Program-made: the position numbers and the translations under genes
Part shown: positions 1-8,044 of the stretch, in pieces
Numbering within the stretch: the first letter of the stretch is position 1
How the letters are laid out: each line of letters begins with the position of its first letter
Notes under the pieces: generated by a model
The model's input: the letters and a program-made list of their open reading frames with translations, nothing else
What the model was told of the DNA's origin: nothing
The model's database searches: none
Assembly (NCBI GenBank): GCA_002747395.1
Contig: PDPE01000034.1
Location: 1 to 64,000, forward strand
Source of the DNA: Pseudomonadota bacterium
Lineage (GTDB): Bacteria > Pseudomonadota > Gammaproteobacteria > Pseudomonadales > Oleiphilaceae
Direction: 5' to 3'
DNA length: 64,000 bases

Positions 1-1
1 C

Positions 2-54
2 ATAGCAAACTCGTTGTATAGTTGTGTGAGAACTACAATATTGCGAGTTTGCTA
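2..54. repeat. Long inverted repeat at the left edge
   Basis: A 12-base arm (ATAGCAAACTCG, from base 2) is repeated as its exact reverse complement about 30 bases later. Inside it is a second, imperfect pairing (TTGTATAGTT against AACTACAA). The whole could fold into a long interrupted hairpin. There is no T-tract, so it is not a standard terminator. Its left flank lies outside the window, so it may belong to the end of an unseen gene or to a mobile cassette. Function unknown. Confidence 0.5.
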
Positions 55-623
55 TTTTAAATCAACAAGTTATTGCGAAACGTCAACACGCCCTAATAAT
101 ATTGAAACGACAAAAACATTTCTTGCTACTTTTTTCATGGCAAATAGATTTGAGTTTGTTTGGTCGGCCCTGAAAAATTCGGTTTTCATCATGATAATGT
201 GGGTGCTTTTGCTTTCATCCACATCACCTCACCGCTTTTTTGAGCCTCTGTCTTCATACATAGTACCCGGAATTAACCATAAATTTCGAACAAAAAGAAA
301 GCGACCATCCACTTTCCAAAGTTCCGGGCACCGGCAGCCATCAACAAGTTGATGGCATCCCCCTGTGTGCCAGGCTGGATGAACCAGATTGCAGCCTAAC
401 CAAACTCGTGTTTTGAGCAGTTTTCAAATATACTTGCCCGGGCAATGCGGGCTTTTCGCATGCGGAATTCTCCTGGTTATCCGGTTTTTTGTTCGCACAC
501 CTGTATCTGACAAATCCAGGAGGATTTTTTACCACTTTGAGAAGAAACTTCCCAATATATCAATGCGTTGAGAACTTATGGGCGGGTGCGAATTAACCAG
601 AAACCACCCTGTCGGGGGATGGA
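55..623. other. Gene-free stretch upstream of rsgA
   Basis: About 570 bases without a convincing gene. The open frames here are short, lack good ribosome-binding sites and do not resemble known proteins. The first half is AT-rich. The right end must hold the rsgA promoter, but no clear sigma70 pair was picked out. Apart from the hairpin at its left edge, nothing specific was seen. Confidence 0.5.
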
Positions 624-1679
624 ATGGCAAAAAGAAGGCTGAATCGACAACAAAAATGGCGAATTGACAAAATCAGCCAGGAGAAGAGCCTGCGTGCCCA
701 AAAAAAAGACCGGGATATATCTCGCCAGATCAGCTCGGGTGATCTTAGCTGTGAACAAAAAGGGCTGGTAATTTCCCATTTTGGCAAGTTGATCGATGTC
801 GAGGCTCTGGAAGGAGAGGACACAGGAGTGCTCCACCGTTGCCATTTCCGCGCCAACATCGACAACCTGGTAACCGGAGACGAAGTGATCTGGCGTGCGG
901 GAAGCGACCGATCCGGCGTTATCGAAACCGTGCTGGAACGCCGCTCATTGCTGCAACGGCCGGACAGCTATGGCAATTTGAAGCCCGTGGCCTCCAATAT
1001 CGACAACCTGGTCATTGTCGCCTCTCCGGTGCCACTGACCTATTCCATTCTGATAGACAGGTATCTGGTGGCGGCGGAAAATATGCACATCGAGCCTGTC
1101 ATTCTCCTCAATAAAACGGATCTCATTGATGATCAGAACCGGGATGAACTGGAAGCGTTGATGGGCAGCTATCAACGCCTGGGTTACAGGATATTGACAG
1201 CTTCAGTCGTTGAGAAGAATGGCCTGGAGGCATTTACAGACTTTTTGAATCAAAAAAATACCGTGCTGGCCGGGCAGTCAGGAGTCGGCAAGTCTTCCCT
1301 GATCAAGGCATTATTACCTGACCAGGATATACGAATCGGAGAAGTCTCCGATGCCAACATGAAAGGAAGACACACTACGACCACAGCACGTCTGTTCCAT
1401 CTGCCAGGCGGCGGCAATCTGATTGACTCCCCCGGAATCAGGGAGTTTGGCCTGTGGCATATGGATGACGATGAATTGTTGTTCGGCTTCAGGGAATTTC
1501 GCCCGCTGATCGGCACATGCAAATTCAGAAACTGCCAGCACGACCATGAACCGGGCTGTGCGTTTTCCAGGGCCGTTGAGTCCGGAGCCATCTCCGAGGA
1601 GCGCTTTGCAAACTTTAAAAAGCTGAGATCAACACTGGGGGATTTGAATATGAAATCACACAATAACCTGACCACCTGA
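624..1679 (+). CDS. rsgA: Small ribosomal subunit biogenesis GTPase RsgA
   Basis: RsgA (YjeQ) is a cytoplasmic, circularly permuted GTPase that helps mature the 30S subunit and is stimulated by the ribosome. The 351-residue protein has the expected layout: a basic N-terminal tail, an OB-fold region (about 45-110), then G motifs in permuted order. G4 is NKTD at 163-166, the P-loop GQSGVGKSS is at 217-225 and G3 DSPG is at 268-271. The C-terminal zinc site is C299-x4-C304-x-H306-x5-C312. Length is normal for the family. The start is the first ATG; the N-terminus AKRRLNRQQ is typical. It stands alone here; the usual divergent partner orn is not visible. Confidence 0.97.
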   Translation: MAKRRLNRQQKWRIDKISQEKSLRAQKKDRDISRQISSGDLSCEQKGLVISHFGKLIDVEALEGEDTGVLHRCHFRANIDNLVTGDEVIWRAGSDRSGVIETVLERRSLLQRPDSYGNLKPVASNIDNLVIVASPVPLTYSILIDRYLVAAENMHIEPVILLNKTDLIDDQNRDELEALMGSYQRLGYRILTASVVEKNGLEAFTDFLNQKNTVLAGQSGVGKSSLIKALLPDQDIRIGEVSDANMKGRHTTTTARLFHLPGGGNLIDSPGIREFGLWHMDDDELLFGFREFRPLIGTCKFRNCQHDHEPGCAFSRAVESGAISEERFANFKKLRSTLGDLNMKSHNNLTT

Positions 1680-1718
1680 AAGCAAGGGCACGTTTACGCG
1701 CCCGGCTGACTTTGGTTG

Positions 1719-2177
1719 TCAGTCATCAGTTTTGTCCATATGTAACAGCACTTTCCACCGTCTGTGCCGATGACGGTAGAACGCATGGGCAAAAACAAAA
1801 ACGACTGGAGTGAGCCACCCCGCTTCAAATTCAATTTCATCTCTATAGCTCACCAGGCCGGGCTTTATTTCCCTAAAAGAAATCGTGTGATTCCACACGG
1901 GAGCAAGCAAACTTTTCTCCTGGCTCAGAATGACCTTCCGATTTTTATCTATTTTCACAATCTGAATCGTGTGCAACCCCAAAGGGATACAGTTAACCAG
2001 ATACAGCTTAAACAGGTAATCCCGACCCACTTCCCATTCACTGTTAATTACACCAGGGTTTACAGGTACAAAGGTTAACAGGGGAGAAGCGATAAACCGG
2101 AGAGATTCCGGTTCGATAATTTTTCCCCAAAGCTCACTCTCTGTACAGTTCAGTTGTGTAGAAAACCTCACCAACAT
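1719..2177 (-). CDS. SRPBCC/START-like domain protein
   Basis: A 152-residue protein beginning MLVRFSTQLNCTESELWGKI, the opening strand and first helix expected of a Bet v1/START-like (SRPBCC) fold. These proteins bind small hydrophobic ligands in a central pocket. The C-terminal part (about 105-145) contains a WLTPVVFVFAHAFYRHRHRRW stretch that fits the long final helix of such domains. No signal peptide is evident, so it is probably cytoplasmic. It converges on rsgA with a 39-base gap and is not in an operon. The family call rests on overall pattern only; the ligand is unknown. Confidence 0.6.
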   Translation of the reverse strand: MLVRFSTQLNCTESELWGKIIEPESLRFIASPLLTFVPVNPGVINSEWEVGRDYLFKLYLVNCIPLGLHTIQIVKIDKNRKVILSQEKSLLAPVWNHTISFREIKPGLVSYRDEIEFEAGWLTPVVFVFAHAFYRHRHRRWKVLLHMDKTDD

Positions 2178-2286
2178 TCTTTAATCATCCTCACGCGTGG
2201 CTAAAAAGCATTTACTCATTCTAAAATACTGCCCGGGCAAAATCCGCTGAAAAAACAGGAACTGCGTACTATAGTTATCAGATAAA

Positions 2287-2316
2287 CTGCAGCTGGATGC
2301 ACTGCAGTCAGATGCA
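2287..2316. repeat. Imperfect 15-bp tandem duplication upstream of the HDOD gene
   Basis: Two adjacent 15-base units, CTGCAGCTGGATGCA and CTGCAGTCAGATGCA, differ at three positions. They lie about 65 bases before the HDOD gene start. This is one of many similar duplications at gene edges in this window. Confidence 0.6.
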
Positions 2317-2381
2317 CTGCCGGTTGGATAAATCGTTCTCTGAATCATTTAATGTCAACTTCCACAAGTTAGCAAACCATT

Positions 2382-4103
2382 ATGGCCAGACAGAAAATGC
2401 CTACAGATACCGCTGGGTGGCACAAGTACCTCGCAGCAAACTCGCTACCTGCCACACCCGGTGTGGGAAAGTCGGTATTGTGGTTATTAAAATGCGGAAC
2501 ACCATCCTATAACACTCTGGCCAAATTGATTTCAACAGACCCGGTTCTGTCGTATCATCTGATCGCCCACGCCAACAGGCTCGCAGAAGCAATGGGGGAA
2601 ACAGCACAATCGAATCCGCGAAACAGCGCTTCTCTCAATCATGCCATCAGCATGATGGGCGTAAATCATGTAAGGCAGGTGGTATCAAAACTGCCCTACT
2701 TTAAACCTGACCCGACAAATATACGGCACTTCTGCTATTTGCGAGCATTGAACACCAGTTTATTGTCAGCTTTTCTGGCGAAAGAAATCAGCAAAACCCG
2801 GTCTGCACTCAACGAGGATGCCCTTTTCTGGGGGGCATTGTATTCCGGTACTCCGCAATGGTTTCTCTGGCGATTCGCCACACCCGAAATGCGCCTGGTG
2901 AGATACGCCGTCAAGAATAACAATCAGTCGCAGGAAGAAGCAGAGATGGAAATTCTGGGCTGTACTTCCGAAGCGATCAGCAGGTCATTGATTAAAACGC
3001 TGGCTGTGCCGGATTTGTCCAAACAGGCGCTGGCTGGCGATACTGCTCCTGACGAAACCCGTTTCAACAGTATCGCTTGCCTGGCCCGAGACGATATGCC
3101 GCCGAATGACACGGACGACAGGCACATTCATCACCTGATGAACCAGCCGGTATTCGTATTGAAACTTTGTCACCGATTGGCAAACTCGGCCGCTCAGGAC
3201 TGGTACTCTGCAACAACACACCACTACCAACAGGTGCTCGCGGTTTTTATGAGGCTGCCCACTCCCAAAGCGATCGCCATGACCCACAGAGTTGCTGCTG
3301 CGATGTCCAGGGCGTACCACTACCCGGGAGTAATGACACCTGCTGCCAAGCTGTTTCTCCCTGGCAGGGAATACATTGAGTTCAACTCGTTCGACGACGA
3401 GATAATCGACTCCCTGCTGGCAAGATCGGAAAAATGTGCCGAGCAGAAAAGCAAACCCGCCCGCAAAGGCAAACAGGATTCAGGAAAGGAATTATCAGGG
3501 GAGACTCCGGCAACCACCCACCCCGCCAATGAAACCGAATCAGCCACCCTTGAGAAGGCACAAACACACCTGACAGGCAGAAAACGGAACCAGGCCATGT
3601 TCGATACACTGGTCTGCTCCATGAATGAGAGGCCGGAAGAATTTGCCGATATTCACAGCATCATGGATTCGGCAGTACAGGGCCTGGTTGACGGCCTGGG
3701 CATGCAACGTTGCACAGCAGCACTGGTGAACACCAGAGTGACACGGCTCAAGGCCTATTATACCCGGGGCACAGATGACTATGAGGAACTGGGCAGTTTC
3801 CAAATCGACCTGACCAGGCCTTCGTTGTTCCGCCGGTTACTGGACGCACCTGCCAGCATCTGGGTAAAACCGGAGTCCAGGCCACAGGTATGGGACATGA
3901 TCCCCGATGAATTCAAACGAATATCCGGCGCCGGGGAATTTTTCCTTATGTCTGTATTCGTGGAAAAAAAACCGGTCGCGGTTTTCTATTGTGATGCAGG
4001 CCCGGATCCAATCCAACCGCTCACCGACCTGGAATACCGACAATTCAAGGCGATATGCAAGGCCACCGGAAATTGCCTGCTTTTTCACACAAACAATCAG
4101 TAA
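2382..4103 (+). CDS. HDOD domain protein with C-terminal GAF-like region
   Basis: A 573-residue soluble protein. Residues about 15-230 look like an HDOD domain (a degenerate HD phosphohydrolase relative used in signalling), with the typical opening LPATPGVGKSVLWLLK, the STDPVLSYHLIAHAN helix and ISMMGVNHVRQVV. A charged, low-complexity linker (about 345-395, rich in K, E and T) leads to a GAF-like domain at about 410-570 (AALVNTRVTRLKAYY, then VFVEKKPVAVFYCDAG). HDOD proteins often work in regulation of motility, stress or c-di-GMP signalling; here the target is unknown. The start is an ATG at MARQKMPTD. It is monocistronic and upstream of the TonB2 operon, with a gap of about 150 bases. Confidence 0.85.
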   Translation: MARQKMPTDTAGWHKYLAANSLPATPGVGKSVLWLLKCGTPSYNTLAKLISTDPVLSYHLIAHANRLAEAMGETAQSNPRNSASLNHAISMMGVNHVRQVVSKLPYFKPDPTNIRHFCYLRALNTSLLSAFLAKEISKTRSALNEDALFWGALYSGTPQWFLWRFATPEMRLVRYAVKNNNQSQEEAEMEILGCTSEAISRSLIKTLAVPDLSKQALAGDTAPDETRFNSIACLARDDMPPNDTDDRHIHHLMNQPVFVLKLCHRLANSAAQDWYSATTHHYQQVLAVFMRLPTPKAIAMTHRVAAAMSRAYHYPGVMTPAAKLFLPGREYIEFNSFDDEIIDSLLARSEKCAEQKSKPARKGKQDSGKELSGETPATTHPANETESATLEKAQTHLTGRKRNQAMFDTLVCSMNERPEEFADIHSIMDSAVQGLVDGLGMQRCTAALVNTRVTRLKAYYTRGTDDYEELGSFQIDLTRPSLFRRLLDAPASIWVKPESRPQVWDMIPDEFKRISGAGEFFLMSVFVEKKPVAVFYCDAGPDPIQPLTDLEYRQFKAICKATGNCLLFHTNNQ

Positions 4104-4206
4104 AACGCAGATCAAATCACACTAATCCTGTCAGATTTCCCGGGAAAACTATAAACTACACGCATTATCACGGTGCAAGTCGTTTGATTAATCGCTTCCA
4201 CTGTAG

Positions 4207-4225
4207 AATAATCGTTCTCATTCTC
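4207..4225. promoter_or_regulatory. Candidate Fur box of the TonB2 operon
   Basis: AATAATCGTTCTCATTCTC matches the 19-base Fur consensus (GATAATGATAATCATTATC) at 13 positions by eye. It lies 29 bases upstream of the first good start codon of the TonB2 operon, where Fur would block transcription when iron is plentiful. TonB2 systems are iron-repressed in vibrios, which supports the call. The match is moderate. Confidence 0.55.
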
Positions 4226-4253
4226 GTTTTATTTGCAATCAGGTTGTTATGTA

Positions 4254-5030
4254 ATGCCGCCTTTCTTGAAAATTCGCCCACTTTCCCGGGTGACCGGTTT
4301 GTTGTTACTTGTCTCCCTGGCACTGGAGGCCAATCAACTTACCCGTGCCGAAAAAAAAACCATTCACAGCCACTCGGGGTCACAACAATCCCAACAGCGT
4401 ATTAACAGCATTGAAGCCGAGTTGGAAGACTCGCGTGCCCGGTACCTCGGCAATGAACGAATGGCCGATGTCACAGAGACTTATAATCGCCAGATGAGCC
4501 TGTTGATAGAGTCCCAGCAACGCGAACTCGCTGATCTTCGCATGCAACTGAAGTCAATAGAAGAAACCGATCAGGCTGTGCTGCCCATGTTGAACCAGAT
4601 GCTGGACACCTTGCAGCGCTTTGTGAAAATAGACATGCCATTTTTACCGGATGAACGCCACACGCGCCTGAAAAAGCTTGAACAACTGCTACTGCGTGCG
4701 GATGTCAGTGTCGCTGAAAAATACCGCCAGATCGTCGAAGCCTATATGATCGAGGTTCAGTACGGAAGCACCTTTGAAGCCTACAGCGGCAAGCTGGATA
4801 TAAACGATGATCAACGGCAGGTCAGCTTCCTGCGATTGGGGCGCACTGCACTTTATTTCCAGACACTGAACGGGAAGGAGGGCGGTCAATGGTTGCCGGC
4901 TGAATCTCGTTGGCAACCCCTGACAGAAAGTCAGAATCTTGCCCTTAGAAAAGCAATACAAATTGCACGGCAACAACAAGTACCCGGCTTGATCAAGCTG
5001 CCCTTACCATCCCCGGAGCCTCGGTCGTGA
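4254..5030 (+). CDS. DUF3450 protein, first gene of the TonB2 operon
   Basis: A 258-residue exported protein of the DUF3450 family. It has an N-terminal hydrophobic segment (VTGLLLLVSLALEANQL), then a long coiled coil (about 35-110, rich in E, Q and R), then a mixed domain. Family members sit at the head of TonB2/TtpC operons in marine gammaproteobacteria and are thought to assist TonB-dependent transport from the periplasm. The frame opens at a TTG at 4233, but ATG at 4254 gives a more normal signal sequence. Its stop overlaps the GTG start of the next gene by four bases (GTGA), so translation is probably coupled. A Fur-like site lies just upstream. Confidence 0.82.
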   Translation: MPPFLKIRPLSRVTGLLLLVSLALEANQLTRAEKKTIHSHSGSQQSQQRINSIEAELEDSRARYLGNERMADVTETYNRQMSLLIESQQRELADLRMQLKSIEETDQAVLPMLNQMLDTLQRFVKIDMPFLPDERHTRLKKLEQLLLRADVSVAEKYRQIVEAYMIEVQYGSTFEAYSGKLDINDDQRQVSFLRLGRTALYFQTLNGKEGGQWLPAESRWQPLTESQNLALRKAIQIARQQQVPGLIKLPLPSPEPRS

Positions 5031-6409
5031 TCAAAAAACTCTTAATGGCTGCTGTTTTGTTCTTTCATGTAAATTCCGTGACGGCGGCGACTGGCAGCGA
5101 CCCCTCCGCTCCCGCACCCGCCACCCTCAATGGCCTGCTGCAGAAGGTGCGTGAGTTTACAGCAGGAGATCGCAGCCTTGACAACAAGCGCGAGCAATTG
5201 TTTAACAGCGATCTGAAACAGCAACAGAACCTGTTGGCCCAAAGCGAACAAAGATTGCGAAGGGCGGAAGAGGAACAGGCCAGATTGAAAGAAACCTTTG
5301 ATGCCAATGATCTTCTGCTGGCAGAGCTTTATGCACTGATCGAGCAGCGATCCGGGCAGTTGGGAGAGGTGTTCGGAGTAGCCAGAGAGGAAGCTGGCAA
5401 GCTGCGTTCTGTACTGTCGAAATCATTGGTCAGCGCCGAGTATCCTGACCGGGAAAAACAGCTTGATTTTGCCGAATTGAACCGTGTCCCGTCCCTGCGG
5501 GAACTGCAGGCTCTCTGGTATCAATTGCAGTTGGAAATCACTGAATCCGGCCGCATCAGCCGTTTCAGGACACCGGTTGTGGCAGTAGATGGCAATACGA
5601 CAACCAGGGAAGTCATCCGCTTTGGCCTGTTCGGAGCCACGACAGAAGACGGAGAGTACCTTAACTGGAATACTTCCCGACAGAACCTGTCCGTTTTACC
5701 AACCCAACCGTCCGGTGCCCGCTCTGCATTACTGGATTATATGGCCGGCAGGCAAAGTGCAGTGACACTTGACCCGACACGGGGAGAGCTGTTTCTGTTG
5801 CTCGACCGGGAACCAACCCTGCTGGAGCGTATTCAACAAGGGGGCGCAGTCGGGTACTTTATTTTACTATTGGGCGCATCGGGTCTTTTGGTTGCCTTCC
5901 TGCAAATGAGTTTGATGTTGCGCAACGAGTTTCAGATCCGCAGACAACTGCGCCATGCCTCCCGATTGAGTCGCAATAACGCCCTGGGTCGAATTTTACT
6001 GTCTTTACAGGAGCAGAACCTGACCAATGAGCAACGTGAATTCAAAATCGACGAAGCCATTTTACAGGAATTACCCGGATTCGAACGCGGCCAAAGCTTT
6101 ATCAAGCTGCTAACCGCCGTTTCGCCTCTGTTGGGACTGCTTGGAACCGTCATCGGCATGATCGCAACATTCCAGAGTATTACCCTGTTTGGCACGAGTG
6201 ATCCCAAATTGATGGCCGGAGGAATCTCCCAGGCACTGATGACAACCGTACTTGGCCTGATCGTGGCGATACCGCTATTGTTTTGTCACAGCTACCTGGC
6301 CACGCGAGGGCGTCGCCTGGTACAAATATTACAGGAAAAAAGTCTGGGCTTGCTGGTAGAAACAACAACCCGGGATTCAAACACAGGGGCCGATAGTGGT
6401 GCTTCCTGA
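5027..6409 (+). CDS. ttpC: TtpC-like MotA/TolQ/ExbB family protein
   Basis: A 460-residue protein with a signal peptide (about 1-21), a long periplasmic coiled-coil region (about 40-120), a periplasmic domain, and a C-terminal MotA/TolQ/ExbB proton-channel domain (about 340-440). The last contains the typical SPLLGLLGTVIGMIATF segment. A transmembrane helix near 275-300 (VGYFILLLGASGLLVAFLQM) precedes it. This architecture is that of TtpC, an extra component the TonB2 complex of Vibrio needs for iron-siderophore or haem uptake. Start is GTG, overlapping the DUF3450 stop. The end overlaps the exbB2 start by 14 bases. Confidence 0.88.
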   Translation: MIKKLLMAAVLFFHVNSVTAATGSDPSAPAPATLNGLLQKVREFTAGDRSLDNKREQLFNSDLKQQQNLLAQSEQRLRRAEEEQARLKETFDANDLLLAELYALIEQRSGQLGEVFGVAREEAGKLRSVLSKSLVSAEYPDREKQLDFAELNRVPSLRELQALWYQLQLEITESGRISRFRTPVVAVDGNTTTREVIRFGLFGATTEDGEYLNWNTSRQNLSVLPTQPSGARSALLDYMAGRQSAVTLDPTRGELFLLLDREPTLLERIQQGGAVGYFILLLGASGLLVAFLQMSLMLRNEFQIRRQLRHASRLSRNNALGRILLSLQEQNLTNEQREFKIDEAILQELPGFERGQSFIKLLTAVSPLLGLLGTVIGMIATFQSITLFGTSDPKLMAGGISQALMTTVLGLIVAIPLLFCHSYLATRGRRLVQILQEKSLGLLVETTTRDSNTGADSGAS

Positions 6410-6929
6410 ACTGCCGGGCATCAATGACTGGCTGTTTGCCCTGGGAGAGTTCTTTCAAACAGGCGGCTGGGTGTTATACCTGATTCTAATGGTGAGCATT
6501 CTGATGTTTGCATTGATCATCGAGCGTTTACTCTATCGGGGTTTCAGTTACCCGTCAGAGCTACGCCAAACACTGTCAGCCCTGCAGGCCGAGCCGGTGG
6601 CCGCAAAGCGCTTGAGCCTGGCCTGTGATCTGGATCTGGCACTTAAAAGCCAGTTCCCGCTGATCAAGACCCTCATTGCCCTGTGCCCACTCATTGGCCT
6701 GCTGGGAACAGTAACGGGAATGATTCAGGTATTTGACAGCCTGGCTCTATACGGCACCGGCAACCCCAGATTAATGGCAGCCGGTGTCGCCAGCGCAACC
6801 ATCCCCACCATGACAGGGATGGCAGCCGCTGTCTCCGGTTTACTGTTTCATAACCGGTTATCCCGTTGGTCAGAAGCTGAACAGAAAAAGTTAAGACTGA
6901 CATTACACCAGAATCAGAATCAAAGTTAG
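6396..6929 (+). CDS. exbB2: Biopolymer transport protein ExbB2
   Basis: A 177-residue inner-membrane protein of the short ExbB2 type. Residues about 22-45 form the first transmembrane helix (GWVLYLILMVSILMFALII). The conserved channel segment LIALCPLIGLLGTVTGMI is near 90-110, followed by a last helix with the family pattern GVASATIPTMTGMAAAVSG. With ExbD2 it forms the proton channel that energises TonB2. Start is GTG inside the end of ttpC; an ATG is not available nearby. A short duplicated sequence surrounds its stop codon. Confidence 0.92.
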   Translation: MVLPELPGINDWLFALGEFFQTGGWVLYLILMVSILMFALIIERLLYRGFSYPSELRQTLSALQAEPVAAKRLSLACDLDLALKSQFPLIKTLIALCPLIGLLGTVTGMIQVFDSLALYGTGNPRLMAAGVASATIPTMTGMAAAVSGLLFHNRLSRWSEAEQKKLRLTLHQNQNQS

Positions 6930-6955
6930 AGTTAGAACTGGAATTAAAGTTAGAG
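6922..6955. repeat. Short repeats around the exbB2 stop codon
   Basis: AAAGTTAGAG occurs at 6922-6931 (spanning the exbB2 stop TAG) and again at 6946-6955, 24 bases later. A further GTTAGA lies between them. The gap before exbD2 thus appears to have grown by duplication of the gene end. Confidence 0.5.
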
Positions 6956-6963
6956 AATGACTG

Positions 6964-7377
6964 ATGCGCCAACGACTTAATCTGTCCCAACAGCAGGACG
7001 ACGCCGAAATCAACATGACACCCATGCTGGATGTGGTATTTATCATGTTAATTTTCTTTATTGTTTCCACCTCTTTTATTCGGGAGTCAGGAATCGATGT
7101 CAATCGACCTGCGGCTGACAGCAGTGATGCTCAGAAAGCAGTGGCATTATTGGTAGCCATTTCTTCTGATGATGAAATCTGGCTTGACCGAAAACCACTG
7201 GATATACGCATGATCAGGCCGGCAATCGAGCGACTTCGCAGCGAGCAACCGGAAGTCAGTGTGGTGATCCAGGCCGACAAGGCTTCCAGTACCGGCCAGC
7301 TAATCAGCGTTATCGACCAGTTACGCCTCGCCAGGGTTCAATACACCGTTGCCACCACGGATGGAGACAATGATTAG
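6964..7377 (+). CDS. exbD2: Biopolymer transport protein ExbD2
   Basis: A 137-residue ExbD/TolR protein: a short cytoplasmic N-terminus, one transmembrane helix (about 21-42, MLDVVFIMLIFFIVSTSFI) carrying the conserved protonatable Asp23, and a periplasmic domain with the typical IQADKASSTGQLISVIDQLR pattern near its end. It partners ExbB2 to convert proton motive force into movement of TonB2. Length is normal. The stop overlaps the tonB2 start region by eight bases. Confidence 0.94.
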   Translation: MRQRLNLSQQQDDAEINMTPMLDVVFIMLIFFIVSTSFIRESGIDVNRPAADSSDAQKAVALLVAISSDDEIWLDRKPLDIRMIRPAIERLRSEQPEVSVVIQADKASSTGQLISVIDQLRLARVQYTVATTDGDND

Positions 7378-8044
7378 CCGGACGTTAGTGTCGATACCTG
7401 TTTCACTGATAGTATCGCTATTCCTGTTTTACGCTCTGGCACTGATCACTCATATGGAAAACACTCAGCCCGACTCCCGCCAGATAAAGCCAAATCTGGA
7501 TTTTTCCATGCATATTCAGGAATCAGAAATTGCAGTTCGTGAACGCCGCCTGCCGGAAGAGCCCGAAAACACCCCTCAACTTCCTCCACTGGTACCACAG
7601 ATTAACGTCAATGTCGCACCGGTAGTCGATACTCCGCCACCCGCTATCGAGATACCAAAAATTGACGCAGGAGTGAAGTTATCCGCATCATTGACTGACT
7701 TGCCCCTACCCGCGCCGTCATTGAAAACTGCCCGTATTTCAACACCCGCTGCGGTTATGTCCATAGAGACCAATCCGACCGTAACAAGCCGGGTGTTACC
7801 TCGTTACCCAAGGCGTGCGCAACTGCGAGGTCAGGAAGGGCGGGTTGTGGTGGAATTTGTCGTCACAGAGTCTGGCAGAGTGAAATCCGGTTCGATGAAA
7901 ATTATAGAATCCACACCCAGGGGTGTGTTTGACAAGGCAGTTCTCAGGGCACTAAAACACTGGCGATTTAAAGTTCGTATTGAAAACGGACAACCCGTTG
8001 CCTATCGAGCCAGCCAGGAGTTGGGCTTTACATTAAATGAGTAA
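7370..8044 (+). CDS. tonB2: Energy transducer TonB2
   Basis: TonB links the inner-membrane proton channel to outer-membrane receptors. The 224-residue protein has a cytoplasmic/transmembrane N-terminus (VSIPVSLIVSLFLFYALALI), a short Pro-rich periplasmic linker (about 60-100), and a C-terminal TonB domain (about 135-224) with PRYPRRAQLRGQEGRVVVEF and the closing LKHWRFK. The start chosen is ATG 7370, preceded by GGAGA five bases upstream; ATG 7361 and TTG 7349 are in frame but less well placed. The short linker is typical of TonB2-class proteins. It is part of the Fur-box operon and may serve the haem receptor at 11.4-13.5 kb. Confidence 0.92.
   Translation: MISRTLVSIPVSLIVSLFLFYALALITHMENTQPDSRQIKPNLDFSMHIQESEIAVRERRLPEEPENTPQLPPLVPQINVNVAPVVDTPPPAIEIPKIDAGVKLSASLTDLPLPAPSLKTARISTPAAVMSIETNPTVTSRVLPRYPRRAQLRGQEGRVVVEFVVTESGRVKSGSMKIIESTPRGVFDKAVLRALKHWRFKVRIENGQPVAYRASQELGFTLNE

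Noticed and set aside
14..352. 112-codon open frame at the left edge
   Set aside because: No ribosome-binding site, no family resemblance and odd composition; probably chance in AT-rich DNA.
1687..1704. GGGCACG/CGCGCCC hairpin as an rsgA terminator
   Set aside because: It has an internal mismatch and no following T-run; too weak to annotate.
4233..4253. TTG 4233 as start of the DUF3450 gene
   Set aside because: ATG 4254 gives a more normal signal sequence; the TTG lies just after the Fur-like site where the promoter should be.
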